This document shows, one piece after another, positions 1 through 10,575 of a DNA stretch of 32,408 nucleotides. The stretch is from CAYXZL01 sp964469925. GTDB lineage: Bacteria > Patescibacteriota > Gracilibacteria > Absconditabacterales > Absconditicoccaceae. Both the position numbers and the translations under genes were made by a program. Positions within the stretch are counted from its first letter, which is position 1; the number at the start of each line of letters is the position of its first letter. The stretch is taken from NCBI GenBank assembly GCA_964469925.1, contig CAYXZL010000013.1, forward strand, positions 1 to 32,408, written 5' to 3'. Under the pieces are notes generated by a model. It was not told where the DNA came from and did no database searches. It was given only the letters and a program-made list of their open reading frames with translations.

Positions 1-420
1 ATCAACAACTTGTCAGTGACCAATGGAGAGTACGGGAGTGCCACGAGAGCTAGGAAAGTCAACTCACAAATGACCACCATGATCAGTGTCCCAACCATCA
101 TTGTAGGTTCATCACCATAGGACACTGTAGACCTGTCTGTACAAAACATTGTCCTTGTATTGATCATAGTTTGTACTCGAAATCGGAGGAAGTCATATTT
201 TGCAATCATCATCCAACTGGTCCCGATGAAGGTGTTTACATTCTTGTTTTGAAACCTGTGCCAAGGGATAAGTAAATTCGTAATTGACGGGCAACGACAC
301 ATCTTTGTTGGCCAAAGAAAAAGTAACAGCCAACAAGAAACCAACCGTAATAGCAAAAAACTCCGCCAAGAGTGGGTTTTGATTAAACTTGTGGTGAACC
401 GCATTGATAACCTGTTTCAT
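1..420 (-). CDS. M23-family (LytM-like) metallopeptidase, C-terminus cut by window edge
   Basis: Zinc peptidase expected to cut peptidoglycan cross-links outside the membrane. The start is the ATG at 420. An N-terminal hydrophobic stretch (about residues 18-38) looks like a signal anchor. After it comes an M23 core: HLGVD (H117, D121, the HxxxD zinc pair), then GTPVLSIGHGQVV near the window edge, matching the family pattern HxGxD...GTPVxAxxxGxV. The glycine inside HLGVD is UGA (64-66), as is the one at 193-195 where a standard-code reading would stop. The second HxH zinc motif lies beyond the window. The gene diverges from the glycosyltransferase at 564; the 143 bp between them must hold both promoters. 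Family call is confident; the exact bond cleaved is not known. Confidence 0.85.
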
Positions 421-563
421 GATGAGCCACTACTAAAGCAATAACCTTGCAATCGTCACGACGACAACTAGAGTAATTTTCATCGATCCCTGTCGATAGT
501 AAAGTATAAATATCAATAAGCTATCTGTCAAAAAACGAGGCTCAATTTAACAGAGAATGGGAC

Positions 564-1703
564 ATGTATCACATATTGCTAATGGTAGACTTTTTCCCTC
601 CGCATAAAGGTGGTGTGGAAACCGTTTTTGCTAATATTGTTCAAAGGTTAAGAGCATTGCAGCATCGTGTGACGATTATAACTACCCGCTACGAGAGGTG
701 GTTGCCAGCAAAAGAAATTGATAGCAACCTGACTATCTATAGAGTCTGACACTCAAGGCTATGATTTATGCGACATGCCTACTGGAAGGCAAAAGATATA
801 CTCAGTAGTGATCCAAGTATCGATATCATACATAGTAGCACCTATGCTGCCGCAATCCCCTCTGCTCTCGTGGCGAAACGTTATCACAAAAAAGTTCTCT
901 TGACGGTTCATGAAATCTTCGCTCAATTGCGATATCGCTACAAATGAAAATTCTTCGGGTATCGATACCAGTTATTTGAGAGGGTGTTGTTCTGCTTTCA
1001 CTACGATCTCTATCACTGTGTCTCGTATTATACACTCAACAGTCTGAGAATACATTATGGGATAGATGATGAAAAACTAGAGCTGATTCACAATGGTATC
1101 AATGAAAGTCGAAACATTACTCACATAGACCAAACTCAAGTATGAAAATGGAAAGAAAAATTTTGACTAGAGTGATGTTATACGCTACTGTACTATGGGC
1201 ATGCAGGCGTATCAAAGTGACTAGATTATCTCATAGAAGCCATGCCACAGATCGTTCAAAAAGTCCCAAATATCCATATCATCTGTAACATTATCGACGC
1301 ACGTAGAAAAAAGGCTATCGTCCAAAAAATAGCGACTCACCAAACCTGAGAGCATGTGACCCTACTAGATGGGCTTGAGTTCAATGACTTGAGACATCTG
1401 GTAGCATCAGTAGATGTAGTGATTGTGCCATCTCTGTCTGAGTGATTCGGATCTGTGGTTTCTGAAGTATCGCAGCTCTGAAAAAACCTCATTACAACTA
1501 ATGTCTCTGCCATACCGGAAGCAGCATTCGGCCAAGTGATGTTCATCAAAGCAGGATCAAGTAGGGCAATAGTAGAGGCTGTAGTACTAGCTCAACAAGG
1601 AAAGTGATTTGATACGATCCCTAATAAGACCTATAGTTGGGATACAGCAGTGGATAAGTTGCTTGCATTATATGATCGCATTTTGCTGCCTGCAGCTACT
1701 TAG
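564..1703 (+). CDS. GT4-family glycosyltransferase
   Basis: Retaining glycosyltransferase with the GT-B fold, 379 residues, the usual size. It would transfer a sugar from a nucleotide sugar to a surface glycan or lipid. The N-terminus has the typical FFPPHKGGVETVFANI loop; the C-terminal half has SEGFG followed by a Glu eight residues on (E293 and E301, the E-x7-E sugar-nucleotide motif) and ends TNVSAIPEA. The first glycine of EGFG is UGA. There are about a dozen in-frame UGA codons, each at a plausible glycine. CGA codons in the linker give Trp (TVHEIFAQLW, FGYW), which suits the family better than Arg. Stop is TAG 1701-1703, overlapping the stop of the convergent gene by four bases. The acceptor cannot be told from sequence. 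Confidence 0.88.
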
Positions 1704-2209
1704 ATGAGTCAGGAGTTCTGCAATTGATCAAGATCCTTTTTGCTGAGAGTAAGCTCTTTGGTCTCTATAAGTTGCTTTTGGTCTTGAGAGGTGTGTTTTG
1801 CTATCAAGAGGCTTATGGCATCAAATCTTGTAAAGTTAGTTTGGAATTTCTTAGCACTATCAAAAAAGTAGGTCCTAAAAAACTTGCTGACAAACTCCAG
1901 CAGACCCATTTCTGATATTTTGAAAAATGCAATAAAGACAAAAAGAAGAATAACAGGTACTGTCGCTAAAAAGCCTCAAAGCTTACTACTGGTACCTGTT
2001 TTGGTCACTGAGTTGAACACGGCTAGTGCTAGTGCGGCTCATAAAGCCAAAATAAACATTTGCACGATAGTGACGGTGATAGGTCAAACCGTTAGATGCA
2101 TATTAAACATTCATTTGGGTATGTCTCTGGGATAGAGTACTTTCATACAGACAGAGAAGAAAACAAAAAGAAACAATGATGAGTATAATCAGACTGTTAT
2201 CAGAGGCAA
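1700..2209 (-). CDS. Small integral membrane protein, unknown function
   Basis: The frame is open from a TAG at 2300-2302 down to the TAA at 1700-1702 once UGA is read as Gly. I see about three hydrophobic segments (GLYSSLFLFVFFSV; VTIVQMFILALGAALALAVF; FLATVPVILLFVFIAFFK) and a charged, soluble C-terminal tail of about 55 residues. No family recognised. The start is uncertain: TTG at 2209 avoids overlap with the divergent gene at 2274; TTG at 2296 would overlap it; ATG at 2146 would lose the first membrane segment. No clear ribosome binding site is seen at any of them. Confidence 0.55.
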
Positions 2210-2273
2210 AATTTGCAGTACTCGTGAAAGAGAACTACTATTGACACCTATCACTTCACATAAAAAAAATACA

Positions 2274-3020
2274 ATGATCTCAATTGCCTGTTTCAATAGC
2301 TATATGGGAAAAGATGAGTCTCGGATGACACAATTGCGAGATACCATATGATTTCTTCTGCAGTGGCGTCGATTGGTCTATAAATCCAAAAGAAATATTA
2401 TAGAGAGCCTGAGTTTATTGCATCAGAAAAAGGTGTTTGATTGTGACTACCTCTATATGACAGAAATTATGCCTGAAGATCAGGAGAAGGTTGATATGTT
2501 GTTGGAGACTTGGGGCTATAAAGAGTGAGTGTGGGGGAAATCATGATCAAAAACCCCCTTATCGTCAGTGCTGGCGACTAAGCATCCAAGTAGGAGTATA
2601 GCACTACCACAAAAGTTTGTTGAATCATCACGAGGCTACGGGTGATTTATCTGTCAAAAACATACATTACCAATTATTGGTGTGCACTTTGCCGTCACAA
2701 AAACTGAACAGCAAAAAATGCGAAATGAGATTATGCCCCTAATACTTTCCTTGGTGGAGGGTTACAAAGCAGTAGTGTTATTATGAGACTTTAATCAGTC
2801 CTATAAAACCATCAAAAAAATACTGTTATCCGAAAAAATGGTCCCACAAGGCACATGTTCTATCACACATAAGGTGATAGGGCGAAATCGGACAAGACGC
2901 AATTTGGACAATATTATCTTACTCACAAAAAAAGGTGAGAAACCGCGTTTCAGGTTATCGAAACACAAACTGCATCGATGAAGATCCGATCACGCACTGC
3001 TGATGACAACACTACAGTAA
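2274..3020 (+). CDS. Endonuclease/exonuclease/phosphatase (EEP) superfamily protein
   Basis: 248 residues, close to the normal size of the EEP fold (DNase I, exonuclease III, sphingomyelinase-like). Motifs in order: ACFNSYMG near the N-terminus (the first strand with a metal-site Asn), GDFNQ (G171-N174; the Gly is UGA at 2784-2786), NLDNIIL, and RSDHALL (S238, D239, H240, the catalytic His). Metal-dependent phosphoester hydrolysis is therefore likely; the substrate may be nucleic acid, phospholipid or inositol phosphate and cannot be told. The short segment before NLDNI contains CGA and CGG codons read here as Trp. It converges with the DinB-like gene, with 50 bp between the stops and no obvious terminator. 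Confidence 0.8.
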
Positions 3021-3070
3021 AGCACGTAACGGTACTGATCTGTGATCGGCATAGAAAAGGGAAAAACTTC

Positions 3071-3565
3071 CTATTCTGTTTTAGGGTCAACTCCCATCCA
3101 AAGATTACTCGTAACTAACTGGTGTTTCCCAGCATGTTTGAGCTGCAAAAAGAGTTGCATTTTGTAGGCAACAAGTTGCGAGAGCACAAACTCTACCAGC
3201 ATAACGATTTTGCGATTTGTGAAGCTACCAAACAAAGTAACGGGTTCTTCAAGATCATCCTCACTAACAGATGAGAGTAAGGCTTTTGCCTCAGTCATTT
3301 CTTGATCCATGAGTTGAGGAAAATGATCAACATCAATCGCCTTCATGGTATCGTTGAAGTGAGCATAGTGACTACCATCACCAGTCACAATCGCTTTGAT
3401 GACAAATCATGATGTCATTGCCAAGAATTGCAGTAGTTCATGAATAGTTCTCTGTTTTTCCGTAAACTGGTGACCCAAATCTTTTTTTTCTACTTTTGAG
3501 TAGAGGTGTTTGATGATAGCTATCTCACGTTCCATGGCAGCTAAGAAGTCTTGTTTTGTATACAT
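3071..3565 (-). CDS. DinB-like four-helix protein
   Basis: 164 residues from ATG 3565 to TAG 3071-3073, joined across one UGA (3407-3409). The all-helical pattern, the HELLQFLAMTSGF segment and the C-terminal LVAYKMQLFLQLKHAG plus SNLWMGVD resemble DinB/DUF1569-type proteins, which in other bacteria are metal-binding, often damage- or thiol-related enzymes. I do not see a complete three-His metal site, so activity is uncertain. A longer start at 3625 is possible, but its first 20 residues do not look like the family. No operon partner: neighbours on both sides are on the other strand. Confidence 0.6.
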
Positions 3566-3717
3566 GGGAGATGGAAGTACGCAGTTAAAAAACAACCTAT
3601 ATCTACGGTTATCCAAAGCCAGCACAAGAGCAGTTTTGAGCTAGCACAAAATTTGATAAAAAACGGTAAAAGCAATATGATTGCAACCACTCATAATTTT
3701 TCTACTAAGACATAGTC

Positions 3718-4017
3718 ATGATAACAAGAACTGAGTTTGAAAGCTTCAGCTACGATCAAAAACACTCACTTATAGCAGGTGAATTGACTAGTCTAGCCCC
3801 AATGGGATGAGTATTGTCCGATTTGAAAAAAAGCTTTGAGATCGCAGAGCACCATAGTGAAGCCGTGTTGGATAGTTATTACGCAATCATCGTGAGGTAT
3901 TATAGTATCGCGAGGGACGATATGTTTGACCAAAGGCACGAGAAAGAAATGCAGTTGCAAAAAAAAATAGCAGAGCAGGAGTCTCAAGAAAAAAATGATA
4001 TCATATTGAATATTTAA
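3718..4017 (+). CDS. Small uncharacterised protein, upstream partner of the amidase-like gene
   Basis: 99 residues, ATG 3718 to TAA 4015-4017, with one in-frame UGA. It is soluble and helical, with a strongly charged C-terminal half (HEKEMQLQKKIAEQESQEK) that could form a coiled coil. No signal peptide, no recognised domain. It ends 13 bp before the large gene at 4031 on the same strand, so the two are probably co-transcribed. Confidence 0.55.
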
Positions 4018-4030
4018 AACAATAAACAGT

Positions 4031-6418
4031 ATGGGAAAGACACGAGGAGAAGCAAGAAAAGAGGCAAGTCAGGATATCCACAAATTAAACTTTGATGGCG
4101 TGTTGAGCATACATGAAAAAAACACATTGCGTGAAATGTATAAAAAATCATCAGATGGAATTGATGGAGACTCAAAATATATGCGTGCATGATTAGTTGA
4201 GTTGAAATACGTCCGCGGATGGATTGATAACTTGGTTGCGGACAAAGATATTCAGCAGCGAATAGCACAGAACAGTATTGATGAGCATATTGCCCAGATT
4301 GTGGAGAAAATGAATACATATATTAGCAATAATAGAGCTGGATCAGAACATATTGGCATACTGCAATTGTATCTGAAATGGAATTTGTGAACAACAGTAC
4401 CCAAGACACGTAGTTTAATGGGAGAAAATCGAATAGATGGCAAACTATGACCTCTAACTGCAAAAGCGGTAATAGCATACGTAACGGGTAAGTATGGCGA
4501 ACGAGAAAGCGGAGAAGTATTTTCAAAGAAGATAGTGGAGCAATCACGCCAAAGTGCCAACTATGAGGTAACAAACGTTTCACTAGAAGGTATCCCACAG
4601 CGAGAGTTGAGCATGATGATGAATACCATGTGACAGGTGGGAATAGCACCATCCACATCAAATTTAGCAGCCATGTGTGCGGTCTGGTGAATGGAGTGAG
4701 GATATGAAGTGGATACACACAAAGAAGGTTCTGATCTGAGAGAACTCATCGATAAGGCATCAGAAAGAATAAAGGACATGAAGACCGTTCTCGGAAAGTT
4801 CTGAGATGCATATTTTGACAAAAAACTAGCAGAGCTAGAAAAGTTATGATCAAAAAGTAGAGTAAGTGAGTTCGACCTTTTTGTATGGTCAAAAAGTATC
4901 GTAGATGACATAGCACAAAACATAACGATAACAGTTGACGGACAAAGCAAATGACTCAAGGATGCGTTAGCAGAAGACATCAATGGTAGTGCTGTAGTAG
5001 ACGGATTCATGCGGCACAAAAATATGATACAGTATCCTGGCGAGACAAATCTTGATGTCTTAGTAAGAAACTTGTCATCCAAACCATACTCATTTGGAAA
5101 GTATCAGGTGAGCCCCGACGTACTTCTAACAAGGATAAAGAAAAAGGGCGATAGCGGAGTGGCTGAGCAAGCATTTCTGGCAAAAAAGCCTTATGACAAA
5201 GAAGGATTTGTGAGGGCACTGCATAGAAAGCCCCCATACACCATTACGCCAGAGCAGGCAGAGTATTTGTGTCAAAAATACTTCTTTGCAGATCAGATCG
5301 CCATGTATGATTTTGATGGTGATGGCAGTGTGGACTCAGACAAAATACAATATTTCGCTATCGATCACAATGCATGATCGTTTTGTTGTAGAAATACCGC
5401 TTTTCAGATAGCACTTTCTCAACTAACAGGGATAAAGCTAACCCTTGACGGTGACTTGACGACATATGACAGAGAGGGTAATCCCATATACAACCCTGAT
5501 GGTCAGACGATGAAAGCTCTCAGAGAATATTTAACGAAAAACCATCGAACAGCTATTGATTACTGGTGCAAAAAAATAGCACTCGAGTCAAAAAATCTTA
5601 ATCTAAGAGATAACGCATTATACAAAAAAATAATGGAATGAAGACCTTTGTTTGCAATACCAACACTGAAATCGAGCGGAGAAGAGAGGAGAGCAAGGGG
5701 ATATGCAAATCGTGCAACGAGAGAGTATCATAGGATAGCAGCAAATGCCAGAGTACGTAACAAAGAACAAAAAGAACAAGATCCATCACGCAGAACAATA
5801 ACCGTTGATCAGGCAGTAGCAATGACGACAAGAGATCTCAAAGAACGAGAAAAAAAGATTGTATGGGTAATCGACCAATCAAAGACACCTGAATATAGCT
5901 ATCCACTTGCTAAGCAAAGAATCTTCGTCCATGGATCTGCTGGTTCAGATGCTTGATTAATCAGGACATGATCACAAAGTGGAGATTTTGCTTATGGTAT
6001 AACAAGAAACGGTCTCAAATGTCAGTTTTTTGATGATAGCTTATGAGCAGGAGCAATAGGGAAATACGGGATGATAGAGGGAGACGAACAGTCACTACAA
6101 TCGTGAATTGCGATAGAGTTTTCAGGAAAGGAGATATTTGGACCAGAGGGGCTAAAGGAGTCGGAACCGCCAACACCTGAACAAATCAGGGCAGGTCAGG
6201 AGCTGATAGCAGATATTAGATGACGTCAACCCCAGATCAGGTGAGTATATACATCATTTCAAGCAGTGTCTGACGATACAGGAGCACCCCTCAATCAGGA
6301 GGTACATACAGATACCCACAGTCGACCCCAAAGCACCTTACAGGCTTTATGAGTAGATTTGAGGGCAAAAAGAGAAATGCCAACAGCACCAGTGATGGAC
6401 ACCAGGTTTCTAACATAA
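4031..6418 (+). CDS. Large protein with C-terminal N-acetylmuramoyl-L-alanine amidase-like (PGRP) domain
   Basis: 795 residues; the open frame crosses many UGA codons. Residues 1-400 are mostly helical with no family I recognise. At residues 427-438 there is DFDGDGSVDSDK, an EF-hand/dockerin-like calcium loop, but position 12 is Lys instead of Glu. Residues ~610-770 look like an amidase_2/PGRP domain: FVHGSAG (H634, candidate zinc ligand), DFAYGITRNG (like the usual xSAHYxIxxDG), SGIAIEFSG (like VGIELxN), PTPEQIRAGQELIADI, and a second His in EVHTD. The order matches the family; individual motifs are divergent. No signal peptide is visible, so how it would reach peptidoglycan is unclear. It may be a lytic protein released by another route, or the amidase call may be wrong and only the fold shared. 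Confidence 0.6.
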
Positions 6419-6444
6419 AAAAACACGTCCCTCTCGAGACGTGC
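6416..6444 (-). terminator. Rho-independent terminator of fusA
   Basis: On the minus strand the hairpin CACGTC-loop-GACGTG (6424-6443) is followed directly by a run of seven Ts (6417-6423). It lies about 40 bp after the fusA stop and overlaps the last codon of the convergent amidase-like gene. Confidence 0.75.
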
Positions 6445-6486
6445 TTGTTGATGAAAATTGTCGTATGAGTATCTGAGATATCTCTC

Positions 6487-8610
6487 TTATTCATCGTCCA
6501 TACCCTTGATCTGACCAGATCTTTCTTTGATGATTTCCTGTGCTACATTATTAGGAACTTGTTCATAGCTAGCAAACTGCATCGTATAGCTTGCTCTACC
6601 TTGTGTCGCAGATCTCAAGGTCGTTGCATAACCAAACATCTCTGCTAAAGGTACTTTTGCTCTGATGACCATCGCATTTCATCTCTGTTCTTGACCTTGG
6701 ATCATACCACGTCTACTACTCAAATCACCCATGACATCTCCCATATAGTTTTCTGGTGTAACGACTTCGACATCCATAATAGGCTCCAAAAGGACTCCGC
6801 CTGCCTTACTGAAGGCATCTTTGAAAGCTCTATAGGTAGCGATTTTGAAAGCAACTTCAGACGAGTCAACCTCGTGGTAACTACCATCATAGACAGCGAC
6901 TTTGATACCGATGATTGGGTAGCCAGCCAAGATTCATTGATTCATTGTCTCTTTTGCTCCTTTTTCAATAGCTGGTATAAACTCTCTTGGTATCACACCT
7001 CACTTGATCTCATCAACAAATTGGAAGTTAACAGCCTCGCCTTTATCGTTCACTTGACCACGGATATTTTCCATCCTAATCAAACAGTGTCCAAATTGAC
7101 CTCTACCTCCAGTCTGCCTCTTAAATACTCCTTCTCCATTAGCCGTCTGGGTAATCGCTTCCCTATAAGCGACTTGGGGCTTACCAGTATCGACTTCTAC
7201 CTTATGTTCTCTTTTGAGTCTATCAACAATAATTTCCAAGTGTAATTCACCCATACCCTGGATAATAGTCTGACCAGACTCTTGATCAGAATATGCTCTA
7301 AATGATGGGTCCTCCTGCATCAGTTTTGACAATCCAAGTCCAAGTTTTTCTTGATCTTTCTTCGATTTTGGTTCGATAGCGATAGAGATAACAGGGTCGG
7401 GGAAGTCCATACTTTCGAGCAAGATAGGGCTTTTCGGATCACACAAAGTGTGTCCTGTAAAGGTATCTTTCAATCACAAAAAGGCACAGATATGACCAGC
7501 ACTGATTTCAGTAATCTCTTCTCTTTTGATAGCATGCATCAACAAAAGTCTTCCAACCCTCTCTTTCTGTCCCGTAACAGGGTTTAAGAGCTGGTCACCA
7601 GACTTAATCACACCAGAATAGACTCTAACAAAAGTCAGCGTGCCCACATAGGGATCTGTCATGACTTTAAAGGCCAAAGCCGCAGCAGGTTCTGAATCGT
7701 CAGGTTTTCTGAGTAACTGTTTGGTGGAATCGTCAACGTCCACACCCTTCACTCAGCCAATATCGATTGGTGAAGGGAGGAAGTCGACAGCAGCATCCAG
7801 CATGAGTTGTACTCATGCGTTTCTCAATGCAGAACCAACCAACACAGGATATAGTTCATTTTTTGTGACACCATTTCTCATCGCTCTCTTGATCAAGTCA
7901 GCTGATATCTCCGCTCCTTCCAAAAACTTGTCTGCAAGCTCATCATCAAAAAGTGAAAGTGTATCAAGCATTGTCTCTCTTCTTTTCTCAGCATCAGCCA
8001 CCAAATCAGCTGGTATATCGTGTGCTACTTGCTTTTCGCCATTTTCTCCCTCAAACGTATAATACTTCATATCCACAAGGTTGATGATGCCCTTGAATTC
8101 GCTAGCTTGTCCATTAGGAAACTGGATAGCAAGAGCCTTGTTTGATAGTCTTGTCTTGATCGATTCGACACACATATCATAGTCAGCACCAATTTTGTCT
8201 ATTTTGTTGACAAAACAGATCCTGGGAACATGGTACTTATCTGCCTGTCTCCATACCGTTTCTGTTTGAGGTTGTACACCATCAGATGAGGAGAACACAA
8301 CAACAGCACCATCCAATACCTTCAATGATCTTTCTACCTCAATAGTGAAGTCAACGTGTCCAGGAGTATCAATAATATTGATCTGACAGTCTTTCCAGAA
8401 ACATGTGGTCGCAGCCGAAGTGATCGTAATGCCTCTCTCTTGTTCCTGCTCCATCCAGTCCATTTCAGCAGCACCATCGTGTACCTCACCTATCTTATGT
8501 TTTTTACCTGTATAGTAGAGAATTCTTTCTGTGGTGGTCGTTTTACCAGCATCGATGTGAGCGATAATACCAACGTTTCTAACCTGATCCAAAGGCTTCT
8601 TGCTAGACAT
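6487..8610 (-). CDS. fusA: Elongation factor G
   Basis: Ribosomal translocase GTPase, 707 residues (E. coli EF-G is 704). The P-loop AHIDAGKTTTTERILYYTG is near residue 20, with ERGITI (switch I), DTPGHVDFT (G2) and NKIDKIGAD (G4), then the domain II to V sequence through to GQIKGMDDE. At least five internal UGA codons lie where the family has Gly or tolerates it, including 7810-7812, 7753-7755 and 7471-7473. I chose the ATG at 8610 (MSSKKPLDQVRN), which matches the usual N-terminus; 8628 would add six residues. In the stretches I read out, Arg is AGA/AGG and Trp is TGG, so this highly expressed gene seems to avoid CGA/CGG. It stands alone, with its own promoter and terminator. Confidence 0.97.
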
Positions 8611-8629
8611 GATCAAAAAATATGACAAA

Positions 8630-8660
8630 TAATTAAAAAACAGACGTAACCCGACGTCAA
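8630..8660 (-). promoter_or_regulatory. Possible fusA promoter
   Basis: On the minus strand TTGACG (8660-8655) is followed after 17 bases by TTTAAT (8637-8632), or after 19 by TAATTA, 20-odd bases upstream of the fusA ATG. The -35 match is good and the -10 is weak. Confidence 0.35.
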
Positions 8661-8717
8661 TTTAGCCCAAACTATAGGAATAGGGGTGGCAGTTACAAGG
8701 GCAAATCATCAAGACAA

Positions 8718-8758
8718 ACAAACAAAAACGCCCCCAAGTCACAGATGACTGGGAGCGT
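8718..8758 (-). terminator. Rho-independent terminator of the secreted-protein gene at 8791-9744
   Basis: ACGCCCCC-AGTCA / TGACT-GGGAGCGT forms a long stem (8728-8758) with loop CAGA and one bulge. On the minus strand it is followed by TTTTTGTTTG (8727-8718). It sits 33 bp after the stop at 8791. Confidence 0.7.
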
Positions 8759-8790
8759 CTTACAGGTGATGGAGCCAGTTCTCTCGCACC

Positions 8791-9744
8791 TTACTTGAAG
8801 AAGTCGAGTAACAGTCATCAGTTAGATAATGTTGGGTCATGACCTCACCAAGTGTGGATAACATATCTATCGGGATAAGAGTCCCAAAAAAACACAGCAA
8901 TACTATCTGCTGATTCTAGGCCACAGACTGAGGATATTCATCATCTTCGGCTATTGTTATCGTAGCTATCAGACTTTTGGAAATGGTCAAAGTCAAGAAC
9001 ATAGGCGACGTCACCAATGTTGAGATGACCCACAGAAAAAAGGCTTCCCCAAAAGGTATTTGCGTCATGTGCAAGAGATTGAACAGGGATCCACTTACAA
9101 GCATCCTTGTCTTTTGCTAAATTAGACAAGATGTCCAATGGGGTTTTGAGCGAACTCTTATCCATGATGGAAAATCATCCGATCTTGTTTGCATGGTAAG
9201 GAATTCATTCTGCCAAAGCACTGTTGAAATAAGATTCACAGTCCCCTCCAGACGAACATTCCCTCAGTGAATGTGATGGGGGAATAGTGAGAGTCACCTT
9301 GAGATGGTCAACCGTAGCCACATAGGAGCCGCTTTTCTGGTCATAGCTAAAGTCTTTGATGACGCCTTTTTGAGTTAAATTGCCGTAATAACTCTGGTTG
9401 CTACTGGCAAGGAGGTTGAACTGAGAAACCTGGTCGATAACTGTACCAAGGAGCCGATAGAGTTTCGGATTTGGTTGAGAAAACTCATAACGATAGCGTA
9501 TTGACGCTGCTTTTTGGAGAAAGCTGTTTTTTAATGCAACAGGGTTTGAGGATTTCTTGAGGACTGCAATGATCTTTGCTGACACAGAGTCAACAAGGCG
9601 CATGTCCTGAAGAGATGCCTGATAGGCAGGCATTCACCGTACTCAGTTTTCAGCTGCGTAAGATGGTAAAAAGAGGGGCTGCATTCCAAACAAAAGTGCA
9701 AAAGCAGAAACCAGCACAGAGACGACAGCAGCGTGTTTTTTCAT
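8791..9744 (-). CDS. Secreted protein of unknown function
   Basis: 317 residues, ATG 9744 to TAA 8791-8793, joined across several UGA codons. A classical signal peptide opens it: MKKH, a hydrophobic core of about 20 residues, then a likely cleavage after SYAA (residue ~31). The mature part has a helical first half (residues 35-110) and a mixed C-terminal half with paired cysteines (ECSSGGDC) and repeated GG/Trp motifs (HTWGGHDP). No family recognised. A CGG codon just after the signal peptide gives GVWGMPAYQ. It is followed by a strong terminator, and separated by about 100 bp from the S51 peptidase gene upstream. Confidence 0.75.
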
Positions 9745-9846
9745 AGGCGACAGGGGCGTGAGATAAAAAGCAGAAAAGAACAATACGTATCTTCCGTAAA
9801 AAATACAAGAACAAGCACTCTATGACCTGGTCAACTTCGAGCAAAG

Positions 9847-10464
9847 CTAGCAAAGGTAAATGGTTCACTGTCATAGGGTTTTTCAATACTGACCATCTTG
9901 ATACGAAACAAAGGTGCATTCATCGATTCAGAGTCAATGGCTGGTGCCAGTAGCTCTCATGCCATTGTGGAGTTTTTTCAATCATCATCGCTCGCTAAAG
10001 TGCGGTACCACTATAGTGTTAGAAAGGTATCACAATCAAGCTGTTCGTCCATTAGATCTGTTATTGTGGAAATATGATCCCCAAACCATAGCACCGGCAG
10101 ACTCTCCCACAATCGCACGAGCAGTCCAAATAACTTCCTTGAGTGCATCAGACTGTAGGGTTGACATAAGAAATTCTGTGTCATTTCATCCGTTGATGTA
10201 GATGGTATCTCATGTAAAAGCCTCAATATCCTCCAAGTATTCTGCATTAAGATACTCAATTCACAACGATTGCACGTAAGGGGCAAAAATGGTGGGGGTG
10301 AATCAGCCTCTGTTCTTTTTCCTAATTCAAGTCCTAGCAAATGGGATGTGAAGAATCTGTTTTGTCCCTATTTCCAAAAATATGTTTTGAATAATACGAT
10401 GCATTGACAGAACGATCTGCTCGCCCAAATCGGCATTATATCATCATCCAAGATATAATTTCAT
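9847..10464 (-). CDS. Peptidase family S51 (dipeptidase E / cyanophycinase-like)
   Basis: 205 residues, ATG 10464 to TAG 9847-9849. The start MKLYLGGGYN, the central DTIYINGGNDTEFL and the nucleophile elbow VGESAGAM (S122) are the S51 pattern. The family hydrolyses dipeptides with N-terminal Asp or related acidic peptides in the cytoplasm using a Ser-His-acid triad; the later PHF and GIDE segments are candidates for the rest. No signal peptide. By hand count 16 of 28 glycines are UGA, so the gene is unreadable in the standard code. CGA gives Trp in NGWTAGLG and HFSEWGG. Substrate is not determined. Confidence 0.85.
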
Positions 10465-10477
10465 AGAGGAAGAAAAA

Positions 10478-10506
10478 TCTAAACTTCGCATGATAACGAA
10501 GTCATC
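10478..10506 (-). terminator. Weak hairpin, possible terminator after the cupredoxin gene
   Basis: On the minus strand ACTTCG-TTATCATG-CGAAGT is followed by TTTAGATTTTT. The stem is short and the T-run interrupted; it lies about 70 bp beyond the cupredoxin stop and just upstream of the S51 start. Confidence 0.3.
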
Positions 10507-10575
10507 AACGAAAAAACTTTTGTTATCCGACAAACTATTATTCGTTGTGGTAATATCGTTATCAAGGACATACTA

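Noticed and set aside
6691..8625. Several plus-strand frames opposite fusA
   Set aside because: Antisense shadows of a well conserved elongation factor.
10011..10340. A 109-codon minus-strand frame over the S51 peptidase
   Set aside because: A shadow in another frame; the table-37 frame carries the VGESAGAM nucleophile motif and the full family layout.
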